Positions 9,232 to 17,541 of a DNA stretch of 64,000 nt are shown here, one piece after another (the stretch's first letter is position 1; every line of letters begins with the position of its first letter). The DNA comes from Oscillospiraceae bacterium (GTDB lineage: Bacteria > Bacillota > Clostridia > Oscillospirales > Acutalibacteraceae), in assembly GCA_015066515.1 (NCBI GenBank), contig SVOH01000002.1, positions 62,001 through 126,000 of the forward strand. Reading direction: 5' to 3'. The notes under the pieces are model-generated. The model had not been told where the DNA came from. It made no database searches and saw only the letters and a list, made by a program, of their open reading frames with translations. Position numbers and translations under genes: made by a program.

Positions 9232-10662
9232 TTATTTAAATGATTCATCAAGTATTTGCACTTCTATTCCCAGCAGCTTAGCCACTGTTTTCCACTCTTC
9301 TATGTAATCGCCGTACACACCGTGAATGTGATTACAGGGATAATATTTTAGAAACGTTTCAGCAGATGGTGCAACCTTTGTGAACGCAACCGGCCATTGC
9401 GGCGTTGCCATACCACCAAGTTTTTCCATCTTTTCACGATCAAACTGGACAATTTCTGCCGGAACAAGCGTAAGATAATATTTATCCTTTTTTCGCGCTA
9501 GGCGTGCCATTGTAACCTTACCCGGTGCCGCAAAATAATGAACACTGCCACCGCCTGCAGGATAATCTTTTGATTCGGGCAAAAGCGACACATATTTCAT
9601 ATTTTCATATGGGTCTTCCGAGCCGCCGGCATAGTACGTAGCAGAGGTTCCCGAATTACCAAAAAACCAAACATTCTCCGATTGCTCATAATGACGAACA
9701 TCTGCAAAAAGCACGGGTTTGCCTGTCATATACTTAAATATCTGCATAGTGAGTGCGCCGTCCATATCCGATTCGGTTGCTGCCACAATAGGCTCGTGCT
9801 CACCATCCATATCGTATGAATCGTTTAAAAAAGCTTCGGCAAGATCGACGGTAACATACCAATCGGTTAAATCACCGTGCGCCTTGATTCCTACAAAATC
9901 AAGACCGCGCTCATCAATAATATTTCTAAGGCCATAATAAGAACGTATCTGAGTTTCGAGCTTTTCCGGAGTAAAGTTAGAATCGTTATATCCAACCGTT
10001 CGAGCGTGCTCTTCAAGCCAAAGCCTTGCTTTTTTCACCTTGTCGTCAGAAACCATTTCGCCATATCTGACAATATCATACTGCTCAATATCTTCCACAT
10101 CAATACCAAACATCTTTTGCCATTGATCAAGATTGGCAACAGCAGTATACATACCCATTGGTCTGCCACCAAAATTACCGTATGTGTTTCCGCGAAGTCT
10201 TCCAACAGAGGCTGCTGCGCGAATAAATGCCATTACTCGACGTAAAACTTCAGGGTCCTCTATTTTGCCCCATATTCTTTCGTATTGAACGCCCAACTGG
10301 TCAAAAGTTCCTGCTGCGGCCATCATGCCAACCATTCCACATTCAGAAGGATGAATATTGCAAAACAAAATATATGGTCCCGGCGCATAATTTGCAGCTA
10401 CCGCACTAAACTGCGGATAGCACCATATAGCATAGTTAAAAATGGTAAGTTCAACACCGGCATCCTTAAGCCGCATCGCTTCTTCTTTGGCGGCAGTATT
10501 AGAATTAATAGGAGCTGTTCCCGCAACAACCTCTACCTGTCCGGTTGCTTCAAGTGCAGCCTTTATGGCATTTTGGTATTGCATATTCATTTCAAACTGT
10601 GTCTCGTGCAGATACGATCTGCCGTCTGACATTGTCAATAATCCGACCTTATATTTTTTCAT
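9232..10662 (-). CDS. L-fucose/L-arabinose isomerase-like protein
   Basis: A 476-residue cytoplasmic protein of the L-fucose/L-arabinose isomerase superfamily, which interconverts an aldose and ketose using a bound divalent metal. Recognisable features are the N-terminal Rossmann-like segment KVGLLTMSDGR, FNYAIWCYPQFSA, and the glycine-rich GGSVHYFAAPGKVTMAR near residue 370. Candidate metal ligands lie in EPIVAATESDMDGALTMQ and in the late His of YPCNHIHG. It is the last gene of the GntR-linked operon, 37 bp after the GntR gene, with GGGAG before the ATG. The neighbouring kinase, dehydrogenases and aldolase suggest a sugar or sugar-acid pathway; the true substrate need not be fucose or arabinose. 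Confidence 0.8.
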   Translation of the reverse strand: MKKYKVGLLTMSDGRSYLHETQFEMNMQYQNAIKAALEATGQVEVVAGTAPINSNTAAKEEAMRLKDAGVELTIFNYAIWCYPQFSAVAANYAPGPYILFCNIHPSECGMVGMMAAAGTFDQLGVQYERIWGKIEDPEVLRRVMAFIRAAASVGRLRGNTYGNFGGRPMGMYTAVANLDQWQKMFGIDVEDIEQYDIVRYGEMVSDDKVKKARLWLEEHARTVGYNDSNFTPEKLETQIRSYYGLRNIIDERGLDFVGIKAHGDLTDWYVTVDLAEAFLNDSYDMDGEHEPIVAATESDMDGALTMQIFKYMTGKPVLFADVRHYEQSENVWFFGNSGTSATYYAGGSEDPYENMKYVSLLPESKDYPAGGGSVHYFAAPGKVTMARLARKKDKYYLTLVPAEIVQFDREKMEKLGGMATPQWPVAFTKVAPSAETFLKYYPCNHIHGVYGDYIEEWKTVAKLLGIEVQILDESFK

Positions 10663-10699
10663 AAATTTGGTCTCCCTTTTATTTCGTTAAAAATAATCT

Positions 10700-11422
10700 T
10701 TATAAATTCTCTTTACTCTGCAAATACACACAATACTCATACTTGCTTGCAACCAATTTATTTACGCTATACTCGAAAATTCCTAAACTATTATTAGTGA
10801 TTCTGCGACTACATAGCAACGGATCACCAACATTTATATTCAATAACTGTGATTCGGTAAAGGAGGCCACTGTCGCCGAAAGATACTCGACTGCTTCTCG
10901 CATCAATATGCCGTATTTCTCTTCAAGAAATGCATAAAGCCCCGAAAAAGTATTAACATAACTCTCTAACTCCGGTGTCTGTCCAACCTTAAGATAATTA
11001 ATCATTATAGCAATCGGTTCTCCGTCAGCGCACTGTATTCGTTGTATCTGATAAACCTCTTCACCGGGTGTGATTTGTAACGCCTTTGCCACATCGGGCG
11101 ATGAAGAAACAATCCTTATATCCATACCCTTTGTTGTAACAACACAACCCTTTGTGATTAATGTTTCAGTTATGGAACTGACACAATTAAGCTTTTGCAC
11201 GGTAGATGCATCTAAAACCTCTGTTCCCTTGCCCTGTGTCACCTTTATGTAACCATCATCAACCAACATTCCAATAGCCTTGCGAATAGTTGTTCTACTG
11301 ACAGCAAATTCCGCACAAAGTTCTGGTTCGGTAGGCAGTAATGTGCCACACGGGTATTTCTTTTCTTTAATTTGTTGTTTTAAAGCATGATAAACCGTAA
11401 GATACGTCGGTATTCTTGCCAT
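10700..11422 (-). CDS. GntR-family (HutC/UTRA) transcriptional regulator
   Basis: A 240-residue regulator. The N-terminal winged helix-turn-helix (about 1-70) includes ELCAEFAVSRTTIRKAIGML and the wing VTQGKGTEV. The rest is a UTRA ligand-binding domain (EVYQIQRIQCADGEPIAIM, then YGILMREAVEYLSA), typical of HutC-subfamily sensors for sugars or phosphosugars. It lies inside the operon between an SDR gene and the isomerase-like gene, so it is probably autoregulated with the pathway it controls. Candidate operators are the AATTATGA-containing palindromes between the kinase and deoC genes. The RBS is AAAGGA. Confidence 0.92.
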   Translation of the reverse strand: MARIPTYLTVYHALKQQIKEKKYPCGTLLPTEPELCAEFAVSRTTIRKAIGMLVDDGYIKVTQGKGTEVLDASTVQKLNCVSSITETLITKGCVVTTKGMDIRIVSSSPDVAKALQITPGEEVYQIQRIQCADGEPIAIMINYLKVGQTPELESYVNTFSGLYAFLEEKYGILMREAVEYLSATVASFTESQLLNINVGDPLLCSRRITNNSLGIFEYSVNKLVASKYEYCVYLQSKENL

Positions 11423-11447
11423 GTTTTATCCTTTCTTGTTTAATATG

Positions 11448-12212
11448 TTAAATCACGGTGTAACAACCGTCAATAACAATATTACTGCCCGATGTATAGG
11501 TTGAAGCATCAGATGCAAGATAAATTACCGCACCACCAAGTTCTTCCGGCTTGCCCATTCTTCCGAACGGGATTTTACTTACCCATGCATCCTTCCAATC
11601 CTGTCTTACTTCCTTGATCATATCTGTAGCTATATATCCGGGGCTTATACAGTTAACACGTATATTTTTATCAGCCCACTCAATTGCTAAAGATTTTGTC
11701 ATTTGAATAACTGCCGCTTTAGATGAATTATAATGCGTGTGACTTTGAGGGATATTTACTATTAATCCTGACATAGAGGCTGTATTTATAATGGAGCCTC
11801 CTTTATTTTGCGAAATAAGGTATTTGGCAAAAGCTGTTGCCACATAAAAAACACCATTAACGTTAACATCTAGAACCTTTTTCCAGCCTTCAGGTGTGAT
11901 TTCAAGAGCCGGAGTATGAGGTCCGATACCCGCATTGTTAAATAAAATGTCTAACGTACCCATAGCATCTGCTGATTTATTCACCGTATCGGTAACCTGT
12001 TCCGGATTTGTAACATCACAAACAAAAGCACACGCGCGAACACCGTATTCTTTTGCAATCTCATTGGCAACCTCTGTTGCATCGATAAGATCCCATAAAA
12101 CAATATCGGCACCTGCATCTGCAAGTGACATTGCAACGGACTTTCCTATTCCGCGATATCCACCCGTAATAACAGCCACTTTCCCTTTTAAATTAAAAAT
12201 ATCGTTTTTCAT
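11448..12212 (-). CDS. SDR-family sugar/polyol dehydrogenase
   Basis: A 254-residue classical short-chain dehydrogenase. It has the nucleotide motif TGGYRGIG near residue 17, NNAG near 91, the catalytic Ser of TASMSG near 146 and YNSSK near 161, with ISPGYIATDM after it. The cofactor-deciding acid after the second strand is VLWD, which favours NAD. It is adjacent to a second SDR and an FGGY kinase, so it probably oxidises or reduces a sugar or polyol before phosphorylation. The two SDRs are clearly different proteins, not a recent duplication. GAAGGG precedes the ATG. Confidence 0.88.
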   Translation of the reverse strand: MKNDIFNLKGKVAVITGGYRGIGKSVAMSLADAGADIVLWDLIDATEVANEIAKEYGVRACAFVCDVTNPEQVTDTVNKSADAMGTLDILFNNAGIGPHTPALEITPEGWKKVLDVNVNGVFYVATAFAKYLISQNKGGSIINTASMSGLIVNIPQSHTHYNSSKAAVIQMTKSLAIEWADKNIRVNCISPGYIATDMIKEVRQDWKDAWVSKIPFGRMGKPEELGGAVIYLASDASTYTSGSNIVIDGCYTVI

Positions 12213-12235
12213 ATGTACTATTCCCTTCTAAAATA

Positions 12236-13003
12236 TTAATGAATTGTGTATCCGCCATCTACAACCAGATTTTCTCCGGTTATCATATTTGATGCATCGC
12301 TGGCCAAAAACAATGCCGCACAGGCAATTTCTACAGGTTGACAATAACGACCTGCAGGTGTGTTTTCGATTGTTTTGGTGTGTCGCGGTTCTTCATACCA
12401 AAAACCCTCAGTCATCGGAGTCTTGGTAACCGTAGGGGAAATTGCATTAACCTGTATACCATATTTACCCCATTCATAAGCCAATGATTTTGTCATAGAG
12501 ATAACGCCCGCTTTAGAGGCACTATAAGCCACGTGCTTATCAATAGACACCAAACCCGCCTGTGAAGCAAGACTTATTATCTTTCCACCAGTTTTGGCAT
12601 TAATCATCTCTTGACCCAATCGTTGAGACATAAAAAATGTTCCTGAAAGGTTAATATCAATAACCTTTCGCCAAGTTTTTTCAGACATTTCCTCTGCCCA
12701 TTCTATATCACCAACTCCGGCACTGTTAACAAGAACATCTATCTTACCGTGATCTGATATTATTTTTTCGGCAAGTGCATTTACCGACGATGTATTAGAA
12801 ATATCAACCACATATCCGTATGCATTAGATAATTTACTTGCCGCATCAACTACCTTTTCCCCGCTTAAATCACAAATACATACTACTGCGCCTTTTTCAC
12901 TAAAAAGTTCTGCTGTTGCTAGTCCAATACCAGAGGCACCGCCTGTAATAACAGCCACCTTTCCGTCAAGACGAAAGTCGGTTTTACAAGGATTACTAAC
13001 CAT
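12236..13003 (-). CDS. SDR-family dehydrogenase (polyol type)
   Basis: A classical SDR with TGGASGIG near residue 18, NSAG near 93, a catalytic Ser in SLASQAG and YSASK near 159. The start is placed at the ATG at 13003, which has AGAAAGG eight bases upstream. The track start is a TTG at 13012 without better support. It overlaps the kinase stop by 8 bp, so translation is probably coupled. FRLDGKVAVITGGASG and the C-terminal VVDGGYT resemble tetritol/pentitol dehydrogenases, but the substrate is not determined by sequence reading. Confidence 0.87.
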   Translation of the reverse strand: MVSNPCKTDFRLDGKVAVITGGASGIGLATAELFSEKGAVVCICDLSGEKVVDAASKLSNAYGYVVDISNTSSVNALAEKIISDHGKIDVLVNSAGVGDIEWAEEMSEKTWRKVIDINLSGTFFMSQRLGQEMINAKTGGKIISLASQAGLVSIDKHVAYSASKAGVISMTKSLAYEWGKYGIQVNAISPTVTKTPMTEGFWYEEPRHTKTIENTPAGRYCQPVEIACAALFLASDASNMITGENLVVDGGYTIH

Positions 13004-14528
13004 TTTTATCAACCTTTCTCATTGCAGCCTGCATATAATCACCAAGCTCGGCCGCTATTTCGTTTATGTGAGTGAATACTGTGAAAAGTTTATCGTATTT
13101 ATTGGCTGATGCTTCGCAAGGTAAATACAACTTATTCACGCATTGAAGTTCCTTTAAGGGAGAATAATCTTTCCAAATACCAATTCCACGTGCCGCTATT
13201 GCTGCCGCGCCAAGAGAAGCTGCATCTTGATCGATGTTGCTTTTTGCTATTGGCATATTAAACACATCGGCAAACATCTGCATCCAAAACGGACTTTTGC
13301 TACCGCCACCACAAAATAAAATACTATCCGACAACTCAACCTTTTCCTTTAAATACTGTAGCGACATTCTAAGATTTAATGCTATGCCCTCCATCGTTGC
13401 ACGAACCATATCATCACGGGTTGTTCCCAGATGAAGTCCAACATAAGCACCTCTTATGTGAATACTTTTATCTTGCGACGTGCCGCCGGCAAGACTGGGA
13501 TTAAAAAGAATTCCATTCGAACCAATAGGAACCTTATCAGCCATTTTGTCCATAGTTATATAAATATTATCATCTGTAACATCGGCAAATAACGTATCAC
13601 GCGCCCAACGCAATGAACTACCGCCGGCAAAAATAGAAAAGGCTGATGTAAACATTCCTTCTTGTATGTGTGCAAAAACATATGGCTTTTTTTTAACATC
13701 TAAAACCGGATCTTGTGAATTTACAGGAATCCAACTTGATGAACCAAGCGAAACATATGCTTTACCACTTTCGGGACCTACAGCCCCCAACGCCATACAC
13801 GCATTGTCAACGCCGCCACAGACTACTTTGGTACCAACACACAAGCCAGTTTTTTGTGCGGCCTGCTCGGTAACGCTACCTATAATTTTATGCGATACAA
13901 CCGGTTCTAAGAATATGTCTTCTGAAAGTCCTGCCGCACGCAAAAACTCGCGTTTCATACTGCCTGTTTTTAATTCATATGCGCCTGTGCCCGAAGCATA
14001 TGAGAAGTCAGTTGCAAGATTGCCTGTGAGCATAAAGTTGATATAATCCTTAGAGCCGAGAACATAAGCAGTTTTTTCAAAAACATCTGGCATATGTTTT
14101 TTTAGCCACATTAACTTAAAAATTGAATAACACGGCGCAGGAAAACCGTTACCCGTGGTCATATACCACTCGTTGCGGTCTATAATAGAAAAAAACTCTT
14201 CACTTTCTGCTTCGGCACGGGTGTCTGACCAAATTGGAACCTGTTCAAGCAAGGGGTTATTATCTTTGTCCATAGGTATAGCCACTAAACTTGCTCCTGA
14301 TAAAGAAACGCACTCAATATTATGTGGATTTGTCTTTGTTTTATCAAGCAGCTTTTTAGTGCTTTCGCAAATAGCGTTCCACCAATCCAAAGGACGTTGC
14401 TCGTGCATTGAAGCGGTTGGATAAAAAGTATTATATTCCAAAAAAACCTTTGCTAATGTTTGCAGTTTGTTATCATAAAGCGAGGCCTTAACCCCACCGG
14501 TTCCTAAATCATATGCAATTATATTCAA
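12996..14528 (-). CDS. FGGY-family carbohydrate kinase
   Basis: A 510-residue sugar kinase of normal FGGY length, phosphorylating a sugar, ketose or polyol with ATP. It has the N-terminal phosphate-1 motif YDLGTGGVKASLYD, PIWSDTRAEAE near residue 100 (the sugar-binding Asp region), and the C-terminal adenosine motif FCGGGSKSPFWMQM near 405 with ASLGAAAIAARG after it. It begins with TTG at 14528, supported by GAGGTG six bases upstream and a good N-terminal alignment to the family pattern. It is the first gene of the operon, behind a consensus promoter. It resembles xylulokinases, but the substrate is open. Confidence 0.9.
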   Translation of the reverse strand: MNIIAYDLGTGGVKASLYDNKLQTLAKVFLEYNTFYPTASMHEQRPLDWWNAICESTKKLLDKTKTNPHNIECVSLSGASLVAIPMDKDNNPLLEQVPIWSDTRAEAESEEFFSIIDRNEWYMTTGNGFPAPCYSIFKLMWLKKHMPDVFEKTAYVLGSKDYINFMLTGNLATDFSYASGTGAYELKTGSMKREFLRAAGLSEDIFLEPVVSHKIIGSVTEQAAQKTGLCVGTKVVCGGVDNACMALGAVGPESGKAYVSLGSSSWIPVNSQDPVLDVKKKPYVFAHIQEGMFTSAFSIFAGGSSLRWARDTLFADVTDDNIYITMDKMADKVPIGSNGILFNPSLAGGTSQDKSIHIRGAYVGLHLGTTRDDMVRATMEGIALNLRMSLQYLKEKVELSDSILFCGGGSKSPFWMQMFADVFNMPIAKSNIDQDAASLGAAAIAARGIGIWKDYSPLKELQCVNKLYLPCEASANKYDKLFTVFTHINEIAAELGDYMQAAMRKVDKNG

Positions 14529-14567
14529 ATCTACACCTCATAATATAACTATGACAATTATATTTTG

Positions 14568-14596
14568 ATTATATATTCATAATTATGTTTTGTCAA
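14568..14596 (-). promoter_or_regulatory. Consensus promoter of the kinase-SDR-GntR operon, with palindrome in spacer
   Basis: On the minus strand TTGACA (14596-14591) and TATAAT (14573-14568) are both perfect and 17 bp apart. The palindrome CATAATTATG (14578-14587) sits inside the spacer. Such a strong promoter probably needs a repressor; the GntR protein of the operon is the obvious candidate. Confidence 0.75.
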
Positions 14597-14657
14597 GACT
14601 TCAATCATTTGTAAGGTAATTTTTTATAAATAATTTAAATAAATATAAATTTTAATG

Positions 14658-14686
14658 TTGAAATTGTATATTAATTATGATAATAT
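14658..14686 (+). promoter_or_regulatory. Promoter of the deoC-type gene
   Basis: TTGAAA (14658-14663) and TAATAT (14681-14686) are 17 bp apart. AATTATGATAA in the spacer and -10 box shares the AATTATGA core of the palindrome at the divergent promoter, suggesting common control by the GntR protein. Confidence 0.45.
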
Positions 14687-14741
14687 ATAAAAGAAACATC
14701 ATTATCTTTATTGATTGATATTTTGAAAGGATGCAAATGAT

Positions 14742-15485
14742 ATGTGTAGCAAAAACATAGATTTATCCAAAATTGGAAGAATAACCGATATAAGTACTGT
14801 ACGTACCGATGTTACTATGCAAGAAGTAGATCAGCTTATAGATATAGTTAAAGGTTTTAACTGTATTTGTGCTAGTCCAATGCCAGCCGTAACAAAATAT
14901 GTTATAGACAAACTCGCCGACACTCCCGAAACGGTTGTTACCGGTGTTGTTAGTTTTCCAGCAGGAGCAGACACAACATCGATGAAGGTGTTTACTGCAA
15001 GAGAAATGATTTCTCTTGGATGCAAAGAACTAGATATGGTAATAAACGTAGGTGCCTTAAAGTCCAGACAGTACGATATTGTATATGACGACATAAAAGC
15101 CGTTGTTGATGCCGCAAATGGCGTTCCTGTAAAATCCATACTTGAGATCTGCTATCTTACAGATGATGAAATTAAGCGCGGCAGTGAAATTGCGGTTAAG
15201 GCAGGCGTAACGTTTGTAAAAACCGGTACAGGTTGGGGACCAAAACCAACCACCGTTGACACAATTCATCTTATCAAAAAAACTATTGGCAACAGTGCGC
15301 TTATAAAGGCTGCGGGCGGTGTGCGTGATCTTGATACCATGCTTGCTATGGTAGATGCCGGATGTGACCGTTTTGGAATCGGTATTCGTTCTTCATTAAA
15401 TATTTTCAAAGAAGCATATAGCCGAATAGGAATTCCCCTGCCTAAATTAAATTCATTTAGCACTGCGGATAATGATAATTATTAA
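14742..15485 (+). CDS. deoC: Deoxyribose-phosphate aldolase family protein
   Basis: A 247-residue class I aldolase. The Schiff-base lysine is Lys160 in FVKTGTGW, the partner lysine is Lys189 in IKAAGGVRD, and the acid is Asp98 in LDMVINVG. Family enzymes cleave 2-deoxyribose 5-phosphate to glyceraldehyde 3-phosphate and acetaldehyde. Here the gene is divergent from a sugar kinase/dehydrogenase operon and shares an operator-like motif with it. It may therefore cleave the product of that pathway rather than serve nucleoside salvage. The start ATG has GAAAGG 11 bases upstream. No nucleoside phosphorylase or phosphopentomutase gene is nearby. Confidence 0.9.
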   Translation: MCSKNIDLSKIGRITDISTVRTDVTMQEVDQLIDIVKGFNCICASPMPAVTKYVIDKLADTPETVVTGVVSFPAGADTTSMKVFTAREMISLGCKELDMVINVGALKSRQYDIVYDDIKAVVDAANGVPVKSILEICYLTDDEIKRGSEIAVKAGVTFVKTGTGWGPKPTTVDTIHLIKKTIGNSALIKAAGGVRDLDTMLAMVDAGCDRFGIGIRSSLNIFKEAYSRIGIPLPKLNSFSTADNDNY

Positions 15486-15618
15486 TATATAATAAATTAA
15501 AAGGTTAGTTTTCACATAAAACGTTATGTAAAAATCACTTTAAAGGCATAACTCTAATTTTGGTCACAACCATCATTTTGTAGTACACATGCAAAACGCA
15601 AACGATATACAATAAAAC

Positions 15619-15650
15619 CAAAGCACTTACTGCTGCAGTAAGTGCTTTTA
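15619..15650 (+). terminator. Intrinsic terminator after deoC region
   Basis: AAGCACTTACTG pairs with CAGTAAGTGCTT in a long perfect stem with a short loop, followed by TTTTAATTTT. The rest of the 271-bp stretch 15486-15756 shows nothing I can name; I looked for a sigma-G promoter before the spore protein gene and found no convincing match. Confidence 0.75.
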
Positions 15651-15756
15651 ATTTTAAAAAACTTATGAAAAAATTACCTATAATAAAAAAATAAATACTC
15701 CACAAGATAATATTGCAAACGCAAACAAAATTTGTGTATGTAAGGAGTGAAACACA

Positions 15757-15945
15757 ATGGCTAAAAAGAACGTAGTACCAGAGGCTAAAGAAGCTCTCAA
15801 CCGTTTTAAGATGGAAGCTGCTAACGAAGTTGGCGTAAATCTTAAGCAGGGTTACAACGGTGACCTTACCTCTAAGCAGGCAGGTAGTATCGGCGGTCAG
15901 ATGGTTAAGAAGATGATCGAATCTTATGAAAACAGCATGAAATAA
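15757..15945 (+). CDS. Alpha/beta-type small acid-soluble spore protein
   Basis: A 62-residue protein of the alpha/beta SASP family, which coats and protects DNA in dormant spores and is degraded at germination. It carries NEVGVNLKQGYNGDLTSKQAG, which spans the germination-protease cleavage region and the conserved DNA-binding segment, then GGQMVKKMI. AAGGAG precedes the ATG. It is a single-gene unit between two terminators. It implies an endospore-forming host. Confidence 0.93.
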   Translation: MAKKNVVPEAKEALNRFKMEAANEVGVNLKQGYNGDLTSKQAGSIGGQMVKKMIESYENSMK

Positions 15946-15976
15946 GTTGTAGGTTACTGCAACTAACCGAATTTGA

Positions 15977-16007
15977 CGTCGGCAGTTAAATCTGTCGACG
16001 CTTTTTT
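15977..16007 (+). terminator. Terminator of the spore protein gene
   Basis: CGTCGGCAG pairs with CTGTCGACG (one G-T wobble) around a TTAAAT loop and is followed by TTTTTT. Confidence 0.8.
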
Positions 16008-16075
16008 AAGTCGCGAGTATATTTTTTAAAAAACACACTCAAACTAATAATATATTATTTAAAGAGGTGAATTTA

Positions 16076-16288
16076 ATGTTTGATAAAATTTGTCTTATTC
16101 TCGCCATTATAGGTTGCCTTAACTGGGGTCTTGTAGGCCTTTTTAGTTTTGACCTAGTGGCTTGGATTTTTGGCGGTACCGGTGCGTTGCTAAGCCGCAT
16201 TATCTACACTGTAATAGCTCTTGCTGGTGTATGGTGTATATCTTTGCTGTTTCGAAGCGAACACGCTCATCATCAGGTAGCTGATTAA
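16076..16288 (+). CDS. DUF378 small membrane protein
   Basis: The start is moved to the ATG at 16076, six bases after AGAGGTG; the track start is a GTG lying within that RBS. The 70-residue protein has two membrane helices (ICLILAIIGCLNWGLVGLF and ALLSRIIYTVIALAGVWCI). The CLNWGLVGLF motif is diagnostic of the DUF378/YuzA family, whose function is unknown. It is a single-gene unit bounded by terminators. Confidence 0.88.
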   Translation: MFDKICLILAIIGCLNWGLVGLFSFDLVAWIFGGTGALLSRIIYTVIALAGVWCISLLFRSEHAHHQVAD

Positions 16289-16303
16289 CCCTAACAAATA
16301 GCA

Positions 16304-16345
16304 AAATACCCCGATTGTCAATGAGACAGTCGAGGTATTTTTTTA
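16304..16345. terminator. Bidirectional terminator
   Basis: AAATACC...GGTATTT arms with an inner CGAtTGTC/GACAgTCG stem form a long hairpin followed by a T-run. It lies between the DUF378 gene and the convergent Gfo/Idh/MocA gene and slightly overlaps the latter's stop codon region. Confidence 0.75.
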
Positions 16346-17521
16346 CCAATTTACCTGCCAGCGTTTTGAATATTTGCCGCTTGCATTTTTATTTTCTTTT
16401 GGGTCGTTGGTTTTTGAGTTTTTAATTTTTTTATTTAACTCTTTATCAAATTCACGCTCATTAAATGGAAGCTTAACCGGCACGCCGCCCTTCCAGCTTG
16501 AAAGATATGCCGCATTTGAAAGAGTAAGCTCATAAATACCATCGGTACCGGGAGAAAGCAATTCTTCATCATAAAGGATAGCATTTACGTAGTTTTGAAT
16601 AATTTTCATATGGGCTTCGCCATCTTTACTTTGTGTGACAAATTCTTCGTAATCACACTTAATGCTTGGAAATAGCTGTTCCGCATTAAAGCAAATCTGG
16701 CGTTCGTCCTCGGGTAATTTCCACCACTTTAGTGTACCGCTTTCCACAACGATTTTACCCTTTGTGCCTGAAATTTCAAGTCGGTTAGTACCCGGAAATT
16801 CACCTGTAGAGGTAATAAACATACCTGTAGCACCGTTTTCATAACGGGTAAGCAAGGTTACGTCGTCTTCAACTTCAATATTATGGTATTTACCTACCTC
16901 GCAGTTAGCCTGAACTTCTACAGGCATACCACAAATCCATTGCCATAGGTCAAGGTTATGAGGCGCTTGGTTAAGTAACACGCCGCCGCCTTCGCCTGCC
17001 CATGTAGCGCGCCAACCAGCCGAATCATAATAGCGCTGTGTACGATACCAGTTAGTAATTATCCAAACAGTTCTCTTAAGCTCGCCCAACGCGCCGCTTT
17101 TTACAATTTCTCTTGCCTTTGCAAAAATATCATTTGTGCGTTGGTTAAACATTATAGCAAACTTTTTATCAGTTTCCTTTACAAGTTCGTTAATTGCCAT
17201 TGCTTTGCTAATCGTGATATCAACAGGCTTTTCAACCAAAACATTAAGCTCTGATTTCAAAGCATCCATAGCAATATCACAATGCAATTTATGTGGTGTA
17301 GCAACAATTACCGCATCAATAAGACCGCTTGCAAACATAGTTTTATAGTCTTCAAATATTTCTACGCCTGTATAATTATCTTTACAAAACTGTCTGCGGT
17401 CAGCCGAAATATCACAAATAGCGCCAAGCGTTGCGCCTGCTACCTTGCCGGCAAAAATTGTATTTGCATGAGCCGTACCAATATTGCCAACACCCACAAT
17501 ACCTATTCGAACTTTATCCAT
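16343..17521 (-). CDS. Gfo/Idh/MocA-family oxidoreductase (paralog 1)
   Basis: A 392-residue NAD(P)-dependent sugar oxidoreductase. It has the Rossmann motif GIVGVGNIGTAH, the signature EKPVDIT near residue 95 with the catalytic Lys, and GGGVLLNQAPHNLDLWQW near 183 with the catalytic His. The C-terminal domain is the usual beta-sheet oligomerisation fold. It is the last gene of the uxuA operon, 20 bp after its paralog, which has the same length and very similar central residues. The two may act as an oxidising/reducing pair on a sugar acid or glycoside. The ATG follows AGGTG. Confidence 0.9.
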   Translation of the reverse strand: MDKVRIGIVGVGNIGTAHANTIFAGKVAGATLGAICDISADRRQFCKDNYTGVEIFEDYKTMFASGLIDAVIVATPHKLHCDIAMDALKSELNVLVEKPVDITISKAMAINELVKETDKKFAIMFNQRTNDIFAKAREIVKSGALGELKRTVWIITNWYRTQRYYDSAGWRATWAGEGGGVLLNQAPHNLDLWQWICGMPVEVQANCEVGKYHNIEVEDDVTLLTRYENGATGMFITSTGEFPGTNRLEISGTKGKIVVESGTLKWWKLPEDERQICFNAEQLFPSIKCDYEEFVTQSKDGEAHMKIIQNYVNAILYDEELLSPGTDGIYELTLSNAAYLSSWKGGVPVKLPFNEREFDKELNKKIKNSKTNDPKENKNASGKYSKRWQVNW

Positions 17522-17541
17522 AGTAACACCTACTTTAGAAA

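Noticed and set aside
15486-15756. Sigma-G promoter before the spore protein gene
   Set aside because: TGAAAA and an AATACTCC-like stretch exist, but the spacing is about 22 bp instead of 17-18, so it is not called.
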